Positions 60,612 through 64,000 of a stretch of DNA of 64,000 bases are shown one piece after another (the first letter of the stretch is position 1; every line of letters begins with the position of its first letter). A model generated the notes under the pieces. The model ran no database searches. It was not told the origin of the DNA and saw nothing but the letters and a program-made list of their open reading frames with translations. The stretch spans positions 3,871-67,870 of the forward strand of contig JADGDO010000009.1 in NCBI GenBank assembly GCA_016744855.1, in the 5' to 3' direction. This stretch comes from Candidatus Fermentibacteraceae bacterium (lineage in GTDB: Bacteria > Fermentibacterota > Fermentibacteria > Fermentibacterales > JCC-6). The position numbers were made by a program, and so were the translations under genes.

Positions 60612-61355
60612 ATGAGAAATCCAAATGTCAGGCTAGCCTGGAATGTATTGGCAGCATTGGCTCTTCTTCTCTTCGGTCCAACAGTTCTTGGAGTCGGAGG
60701 CTCTATTCTCGGGGCAAGGTTTGCCTCTCTCTTCTTTTCTGAAGAGTACTCTGAAGATTCGGACTATCTGTCATTATCTGTCAAACTGATGCTGGAAAAT
60801 GCGGAGCTGCGAGAAATGGCGGCAAAAAGCAGCCTCTACCGTGCCATGCTTCACTACACAAGAATGCCTGATGTTACAGCGCTGGTCGGAAGAGTTCTAT
60901 ACCGATCTGAGGGTCTAATCCGAGGTGATCTCGTTATTGACAGAGGATCAGACCATGGAGTTTATAATGGAGCAGTCTGTACCAGCAGCAGAGGTTTAGT
61001 GGGAATTGTCACTTCTGTCGAGGCTTCAACATCCATTGTTGTTCCCATTACAAGTCCAGCAATCCATGTTAGTTGCATTACAGCATCTACCGGCTCACTC
61101 GGAATTCTTGGTTCTGATTCCGGTACCAGACTAAGGCTTGACTTTGTTGACAGCTCTTCAGAACCTGAAATAGGAGAACTGGTTCTCACCAGTAGATTTG
61201 GGGGAGTCTACCCTGAAGGAATTGTTGTGGGAGAAGTAGATGATATTGCCGAAGGGGAGAGAGGATTGGATATTTCTCTTTCAGTTACTCCTGCGGTGGA
61301 TTTTGAAAGAGTTAACGAGGTGCTGATTCTTCTCTCAGAGGATAGTGTAGAATAA
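60612..61355 (+). CDS. mreC: Rod shape-determining protein MreC
   Basis: 247 residues. N-terminal transmembrane anchor (VLAALALLLFGPTVLGVG), a coiled-coil region (~50-75) and the two-beta-barrel MreC domain with GRVLYRS, LVIDRGSDHGVYNGAVCTS and LTSRFGGVYPEGIVVGEV. It bridges MreB to the PBP2/RodA complex. Starts two bases after mreB and overlaps mreD by one base. Confidence 0.93.
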   Translation: MRNPNVRLAWNVLAALALLLFGPTVLGVGGSILGARFASLFFSEEYSEDSDYLSLSVKLMLENAELREMAAKSSLYRAMLHYTRMPDVTALVGRVLYRSEGLIRGDLVIDRGSDHGVYNGAVCTSSRGLVGIVTSVEASTSIVVPITSPAIHVSCITASTGSLGILGSDSGTRLRLDFVDSSSEPEIGELVLTSRFGGVYPEGIVVGEVDDIAEGERGLDISLSVTPAVDFERVNEVLILLSEDSVE

Positions 61356-61834
61356 TGAAGAGTCACCTTTTGGGTTGGTTGATTGTATTTCTGGCAATTG
61401 TTGCTCAATTCCTTTTGGAAGTTACGTTTGGGCGAGTTTTTGTCGCACCTGCTATTCTCGTCCCTGTCCTTGTCTATCTATCTCTTTCTGATTCTGATTT
61501 TTGGTCCATTGAGGGTGCTTTCTGGAGTGGTTTTGTTATCGATCTGCTTCTTCACCAGCCTCTGGGTGTTAGCTCTATCTCCATGCTTGCAGGAATTGCA
61601 CTTGCTGAAAGAATGCTGAAAGTAGCAACTGGAATTCTTGAAATGACTTTTGTTATCAAAGCGATTCTAGCTTCTCTTCTTTCGGACTTGTTTTTCGTTT
61701 TTCTTGCTGCGAGACCCATAGGAAGTGGTTTTAATTTAGATACATTACTTATTTTCCCCAGGATAGTTATACCGTTGCTACTCTACCTGGGCTTACCACT
61801 TCTCGCCGGTAAGAGAAACAGGTACACTACATGA
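61355..61834 (+). CDS. mreD: Rod shape-determining protein MreD
   Basis: 159 residues, small integral membrane protein with about five transmembrane segments (LLGWLIVFLAIVAQFLLEV, FWSGFVIDLLLHQPLGVSS). MreD proteins diverge strongly in sequence; the position between mreC and mrdA carries the assignment. Overlaps mrdA by four bases (ATGA). Confidence 0.88.
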   Translation: MKSHLLGWLIVFLAIVAQFLLEVTFGRVFVAPAILVPVLVYLSLSDSDFWSIEGAFWSGFVIDLLLHQPLGVSSISMLAGIALAERMLKVATGILEMTFVIKAILASLLSDLFFVFLAARPIGSGFNLDTLLIFPRIVIPLLLYLGLPLLAGKRNRYTT

Positions 61835-63555
61835 GATCGACCTCCTCTTCATTCGGTCAGAAACCATACCGCTCACTGATGGTGATAACTGTTTTTCTCT
61901 TTCTGATTCTCTTCGGAAAACTTGTTGATCTTCAGATATTGAAAGGTGACTATTACCGAGAACTCTCATCGAGAAATCACATTCGATCTGTAATTCGCCC
62001 TGCTCCACGCGGAGTTATCAGAGACAGAAACGGAATTGTTCTAGCAGATAATGTACCAACATTCACTGTTTCACTTGTAAGTGTTGAGTTTGATTCTACA
62101 AATACAGAGCTTCTCGGTCATCTGCTTCAGATAAGCGAGGAAGAACTACAGGAGCGATTGGGACCGGCACAGGAAAATCCTTTCAGATCTACTCAGATTG
62201 TTAGCGGATTAAGTGTTGAGGATGCGGGTAGAGTTGCAGACAATCTGTACCGTCTGGGTGGTGTCTCAGTTGATGTACTTCCAAGGAGGCGATACGCTTT
62301 CAGCAGTTCGTTTTGCCATTTAATCGGATATGTAGGCCTTGCTGACAGTGCAAGAGTTTTCCAGGGAGAATTGATTGGCAGAACAGGGCTGGAAAGAATT
62401 CTAAATCAGAGCCTAGTAGGTAAGCATGGTGTAATTCGAGAAGTAGTAGATGCGCACGGAAGGGTTGTGGAGAGGTTTCAAGGGGGGGATATTGAACCAT
62501 CGCCGGGAGAAAATGTTAATCTGACTCTAGACTCCAGACTGCAACTGACAGCAGATTCTCTTATTATGTCCACCGGTCATCAGGGTGCTGCGGTTGTTCT
62601 AAATTATGAAACCGGAGAAATCCTGGTTCTTTCTTCCGTTCCCGGCTTTGACACGAATTTGATGATCGGAGGAGTTTCTTCCGAAAATTGGAATGGAATT
62701 CTAAATGATCCTGGAAAACCCCTTCTTAACCGGGCTTGGGCTACAGCTTACCCACCCGGATCAACCTACAAAATTGTCTCTGCCGCATGGCTTCTTGAAT
62801 CAGGCATTGTCAACGAAAACACCATGCCTGATCCGTGCTACGGTACATTCCACTTTGCTGGTAGCGACTTCAAGTGCTGGAGTACCCACGGAAGGTTGAA
62901 TGTTGTTGGGGCACTGACTCAGTCATGTGATACCTATTTCTACAGAACCAGTATGCTTGGTGACATGGATGAAATGGCAGAGTTCTCCCGTGGATTCGGA
63001 ATGGGAGCTCGTGTTACAGATATTTTACCCGGTGAATCATCAGGAGCCCTTCCCACCAGAGACTACTTGAACCAGCTTTTCGGCCAGGGAGGCTGGGGTC
63101 TTGGTAATCTAATGATTGCCTCGATCGGTCAGGGGGAGGTGCTTGCCACTCCTCTTCAGATAGCAGTTGCTGCAGGTTTGGTTGCCTCGGGAGGGCATCT
63201 TCCTGTACTTTCCATTCTGAAAGACGAATCAGTTAACCAACCCGGTTGGGAAACAAATACATCCCTTGAGACCTTCGGCATAGTGAGAGAAGGAATGAGG
63301 CTAGCAGTAGAATCTACCCGTGGAACTCTTCACAGTACAATGAATTACCTGCCTGTTCAGGTTTTCGGTAAATCAGGTACTGCAGAAAGTGGACTGAATG
63401 ATGATCACGCCTGGGTAAACGGATTTATTGAAGAACCATACCCTATTGCTTTCTGTGTAATTATAGAAAACGGAGGGCATGGAGGTGCGGTTGCTGGACC
63501 TGTTGCTGCAGGAATAATAGAGGAAATATTGGAGATCTCTGATGAAACACAATGA
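61831..63555 (+). CDS. mrdA: Penicillin-binding protein 2 (peptidoglycan transpeptidase)
   Basis: 574 residues. N-terminal transmembrane helix (VITVFLFLILFGKLVDLQ), the dimerisation domain with RGVIRDRNGIVLADN, and the transpeptidase with Ser311 in GSTYK (S311xxK314), Ser365 in SCD (SxN type; Asp in third place as in other PBP2) and KSGT at 514-517. It cross-links peptidoglycan during elongation with RodA. It overlaps rodA by 14 bases. Confidence 0.96.
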   Translation: MRSTSSSFGQKPYRSLMVITVFLFLILFGKLVDLQILKGDYYRELSSRNHIRSVIRPAPRGVIRDRNGIVLADNVPTFTVSLVSVEFDSTNTELLGHLLQISEEELQERLGPAQENPFRSTQIVSGLSVEDAGRVADNLYRLGGVSVDVLPRRRYAFSSSFCHLIGYVGLADSARVFQGELIGRTGLERILNQSLVGKHGVIREVVDAHGRVVERFQGGDIEPSPGENVNLTLDSRLQLTADSLIMSTGHQGAAVVLNYETGEILVLSSVPGFDTNLMIGGVSSENWNGILNDPGKPLLNRAWATAYPPGSTYKIVSAAWLLESGIVNENTMPDPCYGTFHFAGSDFKCWSTHGRLNVVGALTQSCDTYFYRTSMLGDMDEMAEFSRGFGMGARVTDILPGESSGALPTRDYLNQLFGQGGWGLGNLMIASIGQGEVLATPLQIAVAAGLVASGGHLPVLSILKDESVNQPGWETNTSLETFGIVREGMRLAVESTRGTLHSTMNYLPVQVFGKSGTAESGLNDDHAWVNGFIEEPYPIAFCVIIENGGHGGAVAGPVAAGIIEEILEISDETQ

Positions 63556-64000
63556 GAAAACCGACTGGATATTTGTTCTCTCTTTGGCTTTGCTTCTGCT
63601 GCTGGGTCTGGTCAATGTTTATTCTGCATCGGGTTCTCAGAAGAGTCTGTTCACCCATCAGGTATTTTTTGTTCTAGCTGGAGTGGGCGTTTTTCTTGGA
63701 GCTTCAGTTTTCCCATTACGCTTTCTCGATGAATCGGTTCCCTTCCTTTACGGTTTTTCTCTGATTCTACTGCTGCTAACTATTTTCTTCGGTGGAGGAC
63801 CAGCTGGAAGGTGGCTTCAGATCGGCCCTCTGAATATCCAGGCATCTGAGATTGCAAAATTGTGTGTGATTATTCTTACCGCCAGATGGCTTCCTGCACT
63901 TCGAAGGGAATCTGTTGCCGGTGGAGTTCCTCTTTACCTTTTTACTGTTGGAATTCTTACAGTTCTGACTCTGTTACAACCAGATCTGGGCACTGCTGCA
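63542..64000 (+). CDS. rodA: Rod-shape glycosyltransferase RodA, 3' part outside the window
   Basis: Open from ATG 63542 to the window end (153 codons, no stop). Several transmembrane segments (WIFVLSLALLLLLGLVNVYSASG, VFFVLAGVGVFLGASVF) and the signature GRWLQIGPLNIQASEIAKL (SEDS family, RodA/FtsW). RodA polymerises lipid II together with PBP2. The typical family position is right behind mrdA. Confidence 0.93.
   Translation, partial: MKHNEKTDWIFVLSLALLLLLGLVNVYSASGSQKSLFTHQVFFVLAGVGVFLGASVFPLRFLDESVPFLYGFSLILLLLTIFFGGGPAGRWLQIGPLNIQASEIAKLCVIILTARWLPALRRESVAGGVPLYLFTVGILTVLTLLQPDLGTAA

Overview
The window is about 64 kb of a bacterial chromosome with a Gram-negative-type envelope. It carries an Omp85-family barrel protein, another large predicted outer-membrane barrel, several lipoproteins, and secreted proteins that end in FlgD-like C-terminal domains resembling type IX secretion (T9SS) sorting domains. 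A PorU-like gingipain-fold protease (His789/Cys823) and a PorV/PorQ-like protein sit together in one long operon. An oxygen-sensitive glycyl radical enzyme implies anaerobic life. These traits suggest a member of the FCB group or a related candidate phylum; Fermentibacteria-type lineages are my guess, inferred from the gene repertoire and not proven. TGA serves as a normal stop codon at many genes, and TTG and GTG starts are common.

Region by region. 1-877: partial PAS sensor protein (minus strand). 1009-5984: glycyl radical enzyme operon (ParB-fold protein, activase, HypD-like dehydratase, metallo-beta-lactamase-fold hydrolase, HD hydrolase). 5974-10090: lysine riboswitch with intrinsic terminator, then lysA, DUF554 membrane protein, PASTA protein, rpe and a small lipoprotein. 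10098-14770: SRP/ribosome operon ffh-rpsP-khpA-rimM-trmD-rplS plus an RNase HII-YraN fusion. 14805-16990: two tandem paralogous exported thioredoxin-like genes, each with an in-frame TGA at codon 32 in a UGSC motif, followed by a matching SECIS-like hairpin with a GGUC loop. These are probable selenoproteins and the main discovery in the window. 17116-22735: two nucleotide-sugar/sterol-type epimerases, secreted proteins, a PAP2-type lipid enzyme and a CPBP protease. 22751-40715: an M6 protease, YggS, DivIVA and a tightly coupled secretion/outer-membrane operon of eight genes. 40743-46723: a P-loop kinase, a degenerate cyclase-ATPase-TPR regulator, and an ArsR-methyltransferase gene with a palindromic operator in front of ahcY. 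46796-58640: small regulators, OsmC, a response regulator, a secreted FG-GAP protein, a tyrosine recombinase with several catalytic positions replaced, a sensor kinase, MgtC, patatin, an ankyrin protein, an HD phosphohydrolase and a PHP phosphoesterase. 58640-64000: an envelope lipoprotein and the cell-shape operon mreB-mreC-mreD-mrdA-rodA, cut by the window end.

A plausible common theme is envelope biology. The 25-41 kb operon would build and operate an outer-membrane export route. At least seven proteins in the window carry the sorting-type C-terminal domain, including both selenoproteins and three metalloproteases, and could be cargo of that route. No CRISPR array, rRNA, tRNA or insertion sequence was seen. 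The selenocysteine machinery (selA, selB, selC, selD) is not in this window.
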